This document shows, piece by piece, positions 31,778 to 38,061 of a DNA stretch of 38,061 nt. Position 1 is the first letter of the stretch; the number at the start of each line of letters is the position of its first letter. Origin of the DNA: an uncultured Gemmiger sp. (GTDB lineage Bacteria; Bacillota; Clostridia; Oscillospirales; Ruminococcaceae); the NCBI GenBank assembly GCA_947631565.1, contig CANRLV010000019.1, positions 1-38,061 of the forward strand, read 5' to 3'. The position numbers and the translations under genes are program-made. The notes below the pieces were generated by a model. It made no database searches, was not told where the DNA came from, and worked only from the letters and a program-made list of their open reading frames with translations.

Positions 31778-31894
31778 GCGGCTGTTCAACTCGGGTTGCA
31801 ACTGGAACAATTCCACGACGGGCGGCGTCGCGTCGTTCAACGGCAACAACGGCCGCGGCAACTCGAACGTCAACTTGGGCTTCCGCTCCGCTTT
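31777..31894 (+). repeat. Template repeat (TR) of the DGR
   Basis: These 118 bases start at the end of the avd stop codon. In the VR reading frame they hold eleven Asn codons (ten AAC, one AAT), which are the varied sites. It has 23 adenines: 13 substituted in VR, 2 within the deleted codon and 8 unchanged. TR is transcribed to RNA and copied by the reverse transcriptase with adenine-specific errors. Confidence 0.97.
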
Positions 31895-32063
31895 GCCTCC
31901 AAGCCTGACATTACAAGCTCAAGGGCTTGTTTTCCGTGCAGAGGTGATAAAGGGGCCTACTTCCGTGGTCAACACTGTTGGCCTATAAACACTATCTGTT
32001 TTGCCGGCGTTCCGACGCAGACCGCGCACGGCGCCTGTGGGGCAGACTTCGAGGTGTAGGCGT
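31895..32063 (+). ncRNA. TR-RT spacer, probable 3' part of the DGR template RNA
   Basis: No credible gene is seen in these 169 bases between TR and the reverse transcriptase. In BPP-1 the equivalent spacer is part of the template RNA and is needed for priming of cDNA and Avd/RT binding. A short stem (CAAGC with GCTTG near 31915-31931) is visible. The ncRNA role is inferred from the DGR layout. Confidence 0.6.
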
Positions 32064-33194
32064 ATGGAAAAGCACAGGCATCTCTTTGAAAAGTTCGTTA
32101 CTTTCAACAAGATGTATGACGGATATATCCTGGCACGGCAGCACAAGCGGTACCGGGGGAATGTGCTCGACTATTCTGCCAACCTCGAAGAAAATTTGAT
32201 TGACGCGGTAAACCGCTTGCAGTGGAAGATGTACAAGCCGGGGCCGCTCTGCCAGTTCTATGAGTATTTCCCCAAAATCCGCCTCATCAGCGCCCAGCCG
32301 TTCTATGACCGCGTCATCAACTGCGCGGCATATCTGACGCTCTGGCCGATCTACGAAAGGTCGTTCTACGAGCACAGCTACGGCAGCATACCGGGCCGCG
32401 GGCCGATTAAGGCCATCGACTGTTTGCAAGGATGGATGCGCAAGGCGCAGAGCAGCGGGCAGCAATGGTACATGGGCAAGGCGGACGTCCTCAAATTCTT
32501 CTTCCGCATACCGGTCGATGTGCAACTGCGGGAGCTTGGCCGCCCTATCGATGACCAGGATATGATGTGGTTCTTGGAGACGGCCATCCGCTGTGACGGC
32601 CGGCCGCTGGGCTTGCCGCTCTACTGCACCGACGTCACGACCGCCGAACGCATCGCGGGGATCGGGATGCAGGTTGGCTCTCTCATAAGCCAGATGACCG
32701 CCAATGTCGTGCTGTCGCCGTTGGACCATTACATCAAGCGAGAGCTGAAAGCGCCGTACTACATCCGCTACATGGATGATATGCTTGTGATGGCCCCATC
32801 AAAAGCAGAGGTATGGGATATCCTTTGCGGCATTGACGGATATCTGCGCGACAACCTCGGCTTGCAGCTTAACGACAAAACCGCCGTCGTTCCGGTCGGC
32901 CGCGGCATTGAGTACATCGGCAAGCGCGTCTGGCCCAACAAAGTCGAGCTCCGGCGATCTACCACGCTGCAGATGAAGCGGCACCTGCGGTTCGTCAAGG
33001 AAAAATACTCCGAGGGGAAACTTCCGCTCGAGTATTGCCACAGCGTCATGTGCAGCTACCTTGGCCTGATGAAATACTGCAACAACAACGCGCTGCGGAA
33101 CCAAATGCTCGAGGACTTCGTCCTTATCCGCGATTCCGAAAAGGCCGACCCAGCAAATGACTTTTTGACGGACGAACAGGATTTACCGTTCTAA
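32064..33194 (+). CDS. DGR reverse transcriptase
   Basis: This 376-residue protein starts at ATG 32064, 7 bases after GAGGTG; an upstream TTG at 32001 lies in the template RNA spacer and lacks a site. Motifs in order: SYGSIPGRGPIKAI (105-118), KADVLKFFFRI with catalytic Asp141, VGSLISQ (204-210), which is the DGR-type variant of the QGxxxSP box, and YMDD at 236-239 with the two catalytic Asp residues. The thumb follows. It copies TR RNA with adenine errors. DGR enzymes are typically about this size and lack RNase H and endonuclease domains, as here. Confidence 0.97.
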   Translation: MEKHRHLFEKFVTFNKMYDGYILARQHKRYRGNVLDYSANLEENLIDAVNRLQWKMYKPGPLCQFYEYFPKIRLISAQPFYDRVINCAAYLTLWPIYERSFYEHSYGSIPGRGPIKAIDCLQGWMRKAQSSGQQWYMGKADVLKFFFRIPVDVQLRELGRPIDDQDMMWFLETAIRCDGRPLGLPLYCTDVTTAERIAGIGMQVGSLISQMTANVVLSPLDHYIKRELKAPYYIRYMDDMLVMAPSKAEVWDILCGIDGYLRDNLGLQLNDKTAVVPVGRGIEYIGKRVWPNKVELRRSTTLQMKRHLRFVKEKYSEGKLPLEYCHSVMCSYLGLMKYCNNNALRNQMLEDFVLIRDSEKADPANDFLTDEQDLPF

Positions 33195-33227
33195 ACTTTA
33201 TAGCCTGGCAAATTACCGGCAAATAAC

Positions 33228-33262
33228 AACAGCCTCACCGTCTGGTGGGGCTGTTCCATTTT
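33228..33262 (+). terminator. Terminator after the reverse transcriptase gene
   Basis: AACAGCCTCACC (33228-33239) pairs with GGTGGGGCTGTT (33244-33255) over 12 bp with one T-G pair and loop GTCT, followed by CCATTTTG. The T tract is weak but the stem is strong. Confidence 0.65.
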
Positions 33263-33283
33263 GCGCCAAAGGGGGTGGTAGTT

Positions 33284-33706
33284 TTGACCTTGCAAGATAT
33301 TTTCGGCGGCAGCGGCGTTGCGCTCGTAGTCATCCTATCACTGATTGAGATCTCACCGATCAAGCTCAATCCGTGGAAATGGCTGGCCAAGCACATCGGC
33401 CGGGCCATGACCGGCGAACTGCTCGACAAGATGGACGGCCTTGTCAAGGACGTAAAAAAACTTCGCGAGGAATGCGACGAGCGGGAGGCCCGCGCAGCGC
33501 GTGTGCGTATCCTGCGCTTTGGGGATGAAATCTACCAAGGCATGAAACACAGTAAGGAGCACTTCGACCAAATACTCGAGGACATATCCGAGTACGATGC
33601 CTACTGCGCCACGCACAAGGAATTCAAAAACGAAATGACCGTCTTGACGGTCGCTGAAATCAAGCGTACATACCAGTGCTGCATGAGTGAGCACAAATTC
33701 CTGTAG
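33284..33706 (+). CDS. Membrane-anchored coiled-coil protein of the lysis module
   Basis: This 140-residue protein starts at TTG 33284 after AAAGGGGGTGG (GTG 33275 is the alternative). One hydrophobic segment (GSGVALVVILSLIEISPI) is followed by NPWKWLAKHIGRAMTGELLDKMDGL and a long coiled coil (about 48-75), then ILRFGDEIYQGMKHSKEHFDQIL. I know similar hypothetical proteins just before holins in Clostridia phages. It may regulate or anchor the lysis proteins; its exact function is not known. Confidence 0.7.
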   Translation: MTLQDIFGGSGVALVVILSLIEISPIKLNPWKWLAKHIGRAMTGELLDKMDGLVKDVKKLREECDEREARAARVRILRFGDEIYQGMKHSKEHFDQILEDISEYDAYCATHKEFKNEMTVLTVAEIKRTYQCCMSEHKFL

Positions 33707-33723
33707 AGAAAGGATGGTCCACC

Positions 33724-34080
33724 ATGACCGAACAGATTCACGAAATCATCACCTTGGCGATCCGGCTTGTCGCCATGTGCCTTACCCTCCTTGCGACCCG
33801 CTACGCCATCCCGTGGCTGAAAGAGCAGGCCACCTACGCCACCGTCAAAAAGCTGGTCCAGGCCGCCGAAAAGCTGGCCTGTGCCGGCACTATCACCAAG
33901 GACACCAAAAAGCAGTATGTCATCACCTTGCTGCAGCGCCGCGGCATCAAAATCGACGAGCAGATCAACGCTCTTATCGAATCGGCCGTCGAGGAACTCG
34001 ACTGGATGTCTGGCGAGATCTACAAAGAGTTTGAAAAGGACGATGACGACCCTGGGAAGGATGTTCCCGAGGATGGCTAA
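33724..34080 (+). CDS. Phage holin, LLH family
   Basis: This 118-residue protein has one N-terminal membrane helix (ITLAIRLVAMCLTLLATRYAIPWL) followed by the family-typical YATVKKLVQAAEKL and VITLLQRRGIKIDEQINALIESAV and an acidic C-terminus. LLH-family holins open the membrane to release the endolysin. GAAAGGAT lies upstream of ATG 33724. It overlaps the next gene by 8 bases, and the endolysin gene lies two genes on. Confidence 0.85.
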   Translation: MTEQIHEIITLAIRLVAMCLTLLATRYAIPWLKEQATYATVKKLVQAAEKLACAGTITKDTKKQYVITLLQRRGIKIDEQINALIESAVEELDWMSGEIYKEFEKDDDDPGKDVPEDG

Positions 34081-34327
34081 GAAGCGCGGCAAAAAGGCCC
34101 TGTCGTTCTCCAAGATCGTGGTGATAACCCTGCTGGCGTTCACCGCCCTGTTCACAGTGGCGATGACCGTCATTTTTCTTTCCTGCGGGGCCATCCCTGA
34201 TACGCTGGTGACGGCCTACTTCGCATTTGCCGGGGGCGAGGCCGGATTCCTCGGCCTCATCAAATACGCCGATAACAAGTTCTCACCGAAAAATCCCGAC
34301 GACTCCGATGACGGCGCCGCCGGGTAG
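34073..34327 (+). CDS. Small membrane protein of the lysis module
   Basis: This 84-residue protein has a basic N-terminus (MAKKRGKKALSFSK), a strong membrane helix (IVVITLLAFTALFTVAMTVIFLS) and a second weaker one (LVTAYFAFAGGEAGFLGLI), then a hydrophilic acidic tail. It could be a second holin, antiholin or spanin-like accessory. ATG 34073 overlaps the holin gene; ATG 34061 is the alternative after GGGAAGG. Confidence 0.65.
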   Translation: MAKKRGKKALSFSKIVVITLLAFTALFTVAMTVIFLSCGAIPDTLVTAYFAFAGGEAGFLGLIKYADNKFSPKNPDDSDDGAAG

Positions 34328-34339
34328 AAAGGAAAGACC

Positions 34340-35137
34340 ATGAGCTTCATCATCAGAACGTCGCTGCCGGAATCCGGCAACAAATACTACAACCGCAAGG
34401 CCACCGGCGGCTATAACCCCTGCATCGCCGGCAGTCCGACGCGGGCTGGGCTTAACGTCCTCGCCAACTGCGTCGGCTGGGCGGTTGGCCGGTTCAATGA
34501 GATCGGCGGCTATAAGGCCTGCAAGTACCTGGGCAGCCGCAACGCCGAGAACTTCATTGAGCTGGCCAAGAGCCAGGGCTTGGAGATCAGCCAGAGCCCC
34601 AGTCCCGGCGCGGTCATGTGCTGGCAGAAGGGCGCGACGCTTTCCGGCAATGACGGTGCCGGGCATGTCTGCATCGTGGAGCAGGTCATCGATGCCACCA
34701 CCGTCAAGACCTCGGAGAGCGGCTACGGCGCCAGCAAGCCCTTCTGGAGCCAGACCCGCCGCAAGGGCGCGGATGGCCGCTGGGGTGAATCCTCGGCGTA
34801 CACGTTCCGCGGCTTCATCGTGAATCCGGCGCCGTGCTGCAAGAGCGACACGACCCCGAACACCCCGGCCACGAACAAGGTCGTGGCCACCGGCATTGCC
34901 TACTTCTTCGACAAGGCGCTGGCCGGGACCTACGCCGTGACCGCATCGAGCGGGCTCAACGTGCGCAACGCCGCCGGCACGAGCCGGAAAGTCCTGGTCA
35001 CCATCCCGCAGGGCACGAAGGTCGACTGCTACGGCTACTACTCCAACTCCGCTGGCGTGAAGTGGCTGTATGTGCAGTTCACCTACAAGGGCACCCAGTA
35101 CACCGGCTTTGCCAGCAGCCAGTACCTGAAGAAATGA
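34340..35137 (+). CDS. Endolysin: CHAP domain with C-terminal SH3 domain
   Basis: This 265-residue protein has a CHAP-type peptidase/amidase domain (about 25-165): catalytic Cys44 in NCVGWA, His109 in GAGHVCIVE and acidic Glu114. After a Thr/Pro linker (about 170-182), residues 200-265 form a bacterial SH3 domain (TASSGLNVRNAAGTSRKVLV, then VKWLYVQFTYKGTQYTGFAS) for wall binding. It cuts peptidoglycan at the end of infection. GAAAGGAAAG precedes ATG 34340. A strong terminator follows. Confidence 0.92.
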   Translation: MSFIIRTSLPESGNKYYNRKATGGYNPCIAGSPTRAGLNVLANCVGWAVGRFNEIGGYKACKYLGSRNAENFIELAKSQGLEISQSPSPGAVMCWQKGATLSGNDGAGHVCIVEQVIDATTVKTSESGYGASKPFWSQTRRKGADGRWGESSAYTFRGFIVNPAPCCKSDTTPNTPATNKVVATGIAYFFDKALAGTYAVTASSGLNVRNAAGTSRKVLVTIPQGTKVDCYGYYSNSAGVKWLYVQFTYKGTQYTGFASSQYLKK

Positions 35138-35141
35138 GAAC

Positions 35142-35188
35142 GACCCCCATGCTCGGAGCTTTCGGCTCCCTGCATGGGGGTCTTTTTT
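35142..35188 (+). terminator. Strong terminator between convergent operons
   Basis: GACCCCCATGC (35142-35152) pairs perfectly with GCATGGGGGTC (35172-35182); the loop holds a nested stem (GGAGC with GCTCC). TTTTTT follows. It ends the late operon before the minus-strand genes. Confidence 0.92.
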
Positions 35189-35251
35189 GTTGTCTGGCGA
35201 TTACGCCAAATCTGGGGCCCTGTGGGGCGTTTTCCGCGCTGGGGGTAGGTG

Positions 35252-35515
35252 TTACCTTGCCCCGCGTCGTTTGGCCTGTTGCAACGGCCGTTCTGACGGC
35301 CTGCGCTGGTCTTGCGTTAGAATCCTCACGTCATGGATGACGTAGCGGTTCCTGGCACTGTCATATATCGGGCCGGCCGCGTCGGGGATGCGCTGCGGGT
35401 GATCGCCGCGGCCAAGGACAAACCGCTCGGCGTCGGCCAGCGAGGTATAGCCCTCGCCGCTTACCTTGGCGGAGCCGTCGATAAGCGACTGCACCATGAC
35501 GATGTAGGCGGTCAT
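35252..35515 (-). CDS. Hypothetical small protein (last gene of minus-strand operon)
   Basis: This 87-residue protein starts at 35515 on the minus strand after GAGAGGTGAG. The first half (TAYIVMVQSLIDGSAKVSGEGY, then SLADAERFVLGRGDHPQ) looks like a small alpha/beta domain; the C-terminus is Arg-rich and may bind nucleic acid. The start overlaps the upstream gene's stop (ATGA). Function unknown. Confidence 0.6.
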   Translation of the reverse strand: MTAYIVMVQSLIDGSAKVSGEGYTSLADAERFVLGRGDHPQRIPDAAGPIYDSARNRYVIHDVRILTQDQRRPSERPLQQAKRRGAR

Positions 35516-35730
35516 TTGCTCACCTCTCTCGTATTGGCGTCCGTGTCTATCGCTTCTGCCTTTTCAAACTGCCAGTACGGGGGCAGCCCCGCGCCGGTGT
35601 GCGGCTCGTCGCAGCTGCTCGAACGCTGCACCCCGTCCATGGTCCATCCGTCGATTGGGTCAAAGGTGATGCTTTGGCAGATGGCCCAGTAGGTTTGCCC
35701 GATCGGGCTTTTAAGCGTGCATTTAATCAT
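35512..35730 (-). CDS. Hypothetical small protein
   Basis: This 72-residue protein starts at 35730 on the minus strand, with GGAG 10 bases before. It contains IGQTYWAICQSITFDPIDGW, two Cys, and a polar C-terminus (EKAEAIDTDANTREVSK). A longer reading to 35904 overlaps the neighbour and has no site. Function unknown. Confidence 0.5.
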   Translation of the reverse strand: MIKCTLKSPIGQTYWAICQSITFDPIDGWTMDGVQRSSSCDEPHTGAGLPPYWQFEKAEAIDTDANTREVSK

Positions 35731-35908
35731 GGTGGACGATCTCCTTCCCGGTATGCCATTTGATTTTTTGCTCAAAGCACTTTCTACAGTCGGCCTTTGG
35801 GTCCAAGCCGCAAAAGGCTTGCTTTCTCGGCCAAAGACAGCCATTCGGGGATAGCAGCGCTTCGATGATGACAGCCTTTTGCCGCTTGTTGCATGTGATC
35901 TCAATCAT
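35723..35908 (-). CDS. Hypothetical Cys-rich small protein
   Basis: This 61-residue protein starts at 35908 after AAAGGGGG (GTG 35917 is an alternative). Cysteines in EITCNKRQ, NGCLWPRKQAFCG and ADCRKCFEQKIKWH suggest one zinc site. It overlaps the following gene by 8 bases. Function unknown. Confidence 0.6.
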   Translation of the reverse strand: MIEITCNKRQKAVIIEALLSPNGCLWPRKQAFCGLDPKADCRKCFEQKIKWHTGKEIVHHD

Positions 35909-35923
35909 TGTTTGCACCCCCTT

Positions 35924-36337
35924 TCAAACATCCCGCGCCATGAAGTGGTAGACGTACCACGCGCCGCGGCGCTGGAAAACCTTGTAACGAGTTGTAAATG
36001 CCTGTCCGGTGCAGTCGTAGGCGTAGCAGGGGCGAGGGATGTAGAAGTTGCGCACAAAGTGTGCGCGGGCCTCCGCCTCAGTGCCGATGCTGTCCGGCAG
36101 CTTGTCGAGCAGCATGCAAGAATCGGAATCGCAGCGAATGCAAAGGGGATATTCGGGAGTGGGGCGGTGATTGTACTCGCGGATAGCGGCTTTCTGCCGT
36201 GTGATAAGGTTTCGCATGGTTGCCAGCTCGTCATACTCGTACAGGCCGCTCAGCCCTTCGTAAACGCGGCACAGGAAGTTCAGCTCGTCGTATGCCTTGC
36301 GCAGATCGCGGCCGTTGTCGATGTCCTTGATAACCAT
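35924..36337 (-). CDS. Hypothetical protein with Cys clusters
   Basis: This 137-residue protein starts at 36337 on the minus strand after GAGAAAGGA. The first half is helical and charged (DIDNGRDLRKAYDELNFLCR, then DELATMRNLITRQKAAIREY). The second has CIRCDSDSCMLL and CYAYDCTG, then a strand-rich end (RYKVFQRRGAWYVYHFMA). The Cys pairs could bind metal. No family recognised. Confidence 0.65.
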   Translation of the reverse strand: MVIKDIDNGRDLRKAYDELNFLCRVYEGLSGLYEYDELATMRNLITRQKAAIREYNHRPTPEYPLCIRCDSDSCMLLDKLPDSIGTEAEARAHFVRNFYIPRPCYAYDCTGQAFTTRYKVFQRRGAWYVYHFMARDV

Positions 36338-36382
36338 TGCCGTGTCCTTTCTCCCCGTGTGGCCGGTAGGGCAGCCGTGTGA

Positions 36383-36619
36383 TCAGTCTACGCGCTCCAT
36401 GGCGACGATGCCCACAAAGTCATAACCTTGCAGCAGCGCGATCGTGTTGAGCGTGGCGAAGACCTGCATAACGGGCAGGTCGATGGTATCCCACAGGATT
36501 TTTTCCGGTTCATATCCCATTATGGTATCGGCGGCAGCCTTGGTCATCGGCAGTGTGATACAGGTCTCGGCGACCTCGGCCGCATTGCTCATGTGGTAGG
36601 TAAACGTGATGTGGCTCAT
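36383..36619 (-). CDS. Hypothetical small protein
   Basis: This 78-residue protein starts at 36619 after GGAGTAAGGGGGT. It has a beta start (HITFTYHMSNAAEVAETCIT) followed by helices (KAAADTIMGYEPEKILWDTI and VMQVFATLNTIALLQGY). It is a compact alpha/beta protein with no catalytic motif. Function unknown. Confidence 0.65.
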   Translation of the reverse strand: MSHITFTYHMSNAAEVAETCITLPMTKAAADTIMGYEPEKILWDTIDLPVMQVFATLNTIALLQGYDFVGIVAMERVD

Positions 36620-36631
36620 TGTGGCACCCCC

Positions 36632-36937
36632 TTACTCCTTGAACCATTTTTCGTAGTCGGCCTCCGAGCAGTAGCCGGCAGCGGCATTGAGCAGCTTTCT
36701 GACCTTGGCGAGCCTCTTTTTCCAGTCCTCGCCGTCAACCATGACGGTGGCCATGCTGTCATCCTGTTGGATGCTGACCTCCAGACCAAGCACCGGGGCG
36801 AAGTGCTCCCGGCCGGCGTCGGTCAGTTCCACCGGGCCGACGAACGCGATGCAGAAGTCATCCGTCACATCGTTGCAGACGTCAATGTCGATGTCCTGCT
36901 TGAGGAATTCCTCAACGGTCATTTTGGTACGTTCCAT
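36632..36937 (-). CDS. Hypothetical acidic small protein
   Basis: This 101-residue protein starts at 36937 after GGAAAGGTGG. It contains VEEFLKQDIDIDVCNDVTDD, VGPVELTDAGREHFAPVLGL and AAGYCSEADYEKWFKE. I recall proteins of this pattern on mobile elements of gut Firmicutes, without known function. It is very acidic, as DNA-mimic anti-defence proteins often are, which is speculation. Confidence 0.7.
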   Translation of the reverse strand: MERTKMTVEEFLKQDIDIDVCNDVTDDFCIAFVGPVELTDAGREHFAPVLGLEVSIQQDDSMATVMVDGEDWKKRLAKVRKLLNAAAGYCSEADYEKWFKE

Positions 36938-36940
36938 GGT

Positions 36941-37141
36941 TTACCACCTTTCCGACCCGCGCGGGTCTACGATTTCGAGTGAGATCATCCCGCCACGGGT
37001 CATGTAGCTGACCTCTTCGAGCGGGTCTGCGACTTTGGATTTGACGGCGTCGTCAATCTGGGCATCGGTGAGGCGCTGGTGTACTTCTTCCATGGCCAGG
37101 TCACGAACCTCACCGTCGCGGCCGTAGAATACGAACTTCAT
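36941..37141 (-). CDS. Hypothetical small protein
   Basis: This 66-residue protein starts at 37141 after CAGGAGCG. It has GRDGEVRDLAMEEVHQRLTD, then AQIDDAVKSKVADPLEEVSY and ISLEIVDPRG. Longer readings upstream cross the next gene and have no site. Function unknown. Confidence 0.65.
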   Translation of the reverse strand: MKFVFYGRDGEVRDLAMEEVHQRLTDAQIDDAVKSKVADPLEEVSYMTRGGMISLEIVDPRGSERW

Positions 37142-37157
37142 GGTGTGCGCTCCTGTC

Positions 37158-37727
37158 TCAGTGCAGACGGTAGGTATCGTTGCGGTAGTAGATGTGGTAG
37201 GTGCCGCGGTCCTTGTTGACCTTGATGAGGTTGGTCTGGATGCGGGTGCGGCCGGTCTTACGGGCAATGTAGCGGCGGGCGATCTCTTTGGCCTTGTCGG
37301 CGTCGTACAGGGCGCTGGGCTCACATTCGCGGGCGGCGCGGCGGGCCATCCGGGTGTTCATGGCGGCCTCGGCCTCTTCCTTGGTGCCGTAGTTCTTTTC
37401 ACCGTTGCGGCACTCGGCGATCTGGTAGAACTTCTGGCTGCTGATGACTTCGAGGTTCCGGAACCAGATGGTTCCCCAGGTGTCGCTGCTGTTCGGCTTG
37501 ATGTTCTCTTCCAGAGAGCGGCCAACCAAGATCTCAACACCCTGATTGAAGAAGCCCTCGCTGAAGTTGCCCAGCATGATGCGGATGATCTCTTTGCCGT
37601 CGGTCAGGTCGATTTTGGTGATCTCGCCCTGGCTGCCGCTCATCGTGGCGGTGTTGATGGTGTAGCCTTTGCTCAGCCATTCGGTGACGGTCTTGGTGTA
37701 GATGGCGTTGATCTCTGCGAACTTCAT
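37158..37727 (-). CDS. Hypothetical protein of mobile-element type
   Basis: This 189-residue protein starts at 37727 on the minus strand after AAGGAGGAACC. It has an alpha/beta N-terminal part (YTINTATMSGSQGEITKIDL, then DGKEIIRIMLGNFSEGF and GVEILVGRS) and a basic C-terminal part (AKEIARRYIARKTGRTRIQT to IYYRNDTYRLH) likely to bind nucleic acid. I recall relatives on Firmicutes mobile elements, annotated as hypothetical. It is the largest gene of the minus operon. Confidence 0.7.
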   Translation of the reverse strand: MKFAEINAIYTKTVTEWLSKGYTINTATMSGSQGEITKIDLTDGKEIIRIMLGNFSEGFFNQGVEILVGRSLEENIKPNSSDTWGTIWFRNLEVISSQKFYQIAECRNGEKNYGTKEEAEAAMNTRMARRAARECEPSALYDADKAKEIARRYIARKTGRTRIQTNLIKVNKDRGTYHIYYRNDTYRLH

Positions 37728-37814
37728 TTGGGGTTCCTCCTTGATTTCTTTGCCTTACTGTGTTATTATGGAGGCGGCCGGGGTAAGGCTCCCGGCGCGC
37801 CCTCTTTTGGGTCT

Positions 37815-37851
37815 GTGAGCGGTTGCTTTGGTAGGGGCCGCTCACTTTTTT
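37815..37851 (+). terminator. Plus-oriented terminator-like hairpin within the minus-strand gene cluster
   Basis: GTGAGCGG (37815-37822) pairs with CCGCTCAC (37838-37845), followed by TTTTTT on the plus strand. On the minus strand no T run follows, so it would stop rightward transcription. Confidence 0.6.
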
Positions 37852-37975
37852 ATGCCTTGACTTTGCTTTCTCTTACGATTTGAGCCGCCGTCTCGGCGTC
37901 CTTGGCGTTGGCCTCAATCAGCTTTGCGATATTCTCGAGGTACTGATTGAGTTCCGCGGTTGTCATTTCGTCCAT
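37850..37975 (-). CDS. Small helical protein
   Basis: This 41-residue protein starts at 37975 after GGAAGTGAGG. It is one or two helices (TTAELNQYLENIAKLIEANA, then DAETAAQIVRESKVKA). A 60-residue reading from 38032 is possible but has no site and would span the TATAAT at 37992-37997. Function unknown. Confidence 0.5.
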   Translation of the reverse strand: MDEMTTAELNQYLENIAKLIEANAKDAETAAQIVRESKVKA

Positions 37976-37991
37976 TGCCTCACTTCCTTGT

Positions 37992-37997
37992 ATTATA
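37992..37997 (-). promoter_or_regulatory. Possible -10 box for the minus-strand operon
   Basis: TATAAT reads on the minus strand 16 bases before the first small gene. No TTGACA-like box is at the right distance, so this is a candidate only. Confidence 0.3.
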
Positions 37998-38061
37998 GAG
38001 TAGTAGTTTTTAATGACCCTCTCCAAGGTCATGTGCTACACTGTAAGGGATGCTGTGGATC

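Noticed and set aside
31796-32059. An 87-residue open reading frame across TR and the spacer
   Set aside because: It overlaps the template repeat and spacer RNA, has no ribosome binding site and its content is explained by the TR sequence.
32001-32063. Upstream TTG extension of the reverse transcriptase
   Set aside because: The extra 21 residues are Arg-rich, lie in the template RNA spacer and lack a site; ATG 32064 has GAGGTG.
1-38061. CRISPR array, tRNA genes, integrase or attachment site
   Set aside because: No regularly spaced repeats, cloverleaf-like segments, recombinase motifs or flanking direct repeats were seen.

Overview
The window is one continuous, gene-dense stretch of a tailed bacteriophage or prophage. 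It is GC-rich, genes overlap as ATGA/GTGA, and strong Gram-positive ribosome binding sites (AAGGAGG type) precede most starts. These features, with an LLH-type holin, a CHAP-SH3 endolysin and small proteins of a kind I associate with gut Clostridia elements, suggest a high-GC Clostridia host (Oscillospiraceae-like). The host assignment is inference. No integrase, replication gene, tRNA or CRISPR array is visible, so this is part of a larger phage genome or prophage.

Region 1 (1-3.6 kb, + strand) holds small regulatory or accessory genes: a Zn-ribbon/HTH fusion, a membrane Cys-rich protein, a two-S1-domain protein and a RinA/ArpU-like probable late activator, closed by a terminator. Region 2 (3.8-7.8 kb) is a translationally coupled five-gene cassette: a multi-pass membrane protein followed by PP-loop (PAPS-reductase-like), ParB-like, PP-loop (DUF3440-like) and ParB-like proteins. 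The last pair resembles IbrA/IbrB (YbdN/YbdM).

Region 3 (8.1-17.7 kb) is a lambda-type head module in lambda order: Nu1, A, W-like, B, C with a nested Nu3-like start, D, E, FI-like, FII-like, Z, U-like. Region 4 (17.7-30.1 kb) is a P2/Mu-type contractile tail: sheath, tube, tail assembly chaperone with a -1 frameshift, tape measure, X (LysM), D, V, U, gp25, J, I and fibre-type proteins. The virion is therefore probably a myovirus with a lambda-like head.

Region 5 (30.1-33.2 kb) is a complete diversity-generating retroelement (DGR): a lectin-fold target gene with a variable repeat (VR) at its 3' end, a GAAA-loop hairpin, a terminator, avd, a template repeat (TR) and a DGR-type reverse transcriptase. 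Every substitution between TR and VR is at a TR adenine (13 of 13). VR is also exactly one codon shorter than TR. The DGR would diversify the receptor-binding tip protein made by the preceding tail operon.

Region 6 (33.2-35.2 kb) is the lysis module: a coiled-coil membrane protein, LLH holin, small membrane protein and endolysin, ending in a strong terminator. Region 7 (35.2-38.0 kb) is a convergent minus-strand run of nine small genes of unknown function, probably early or accessory genes.
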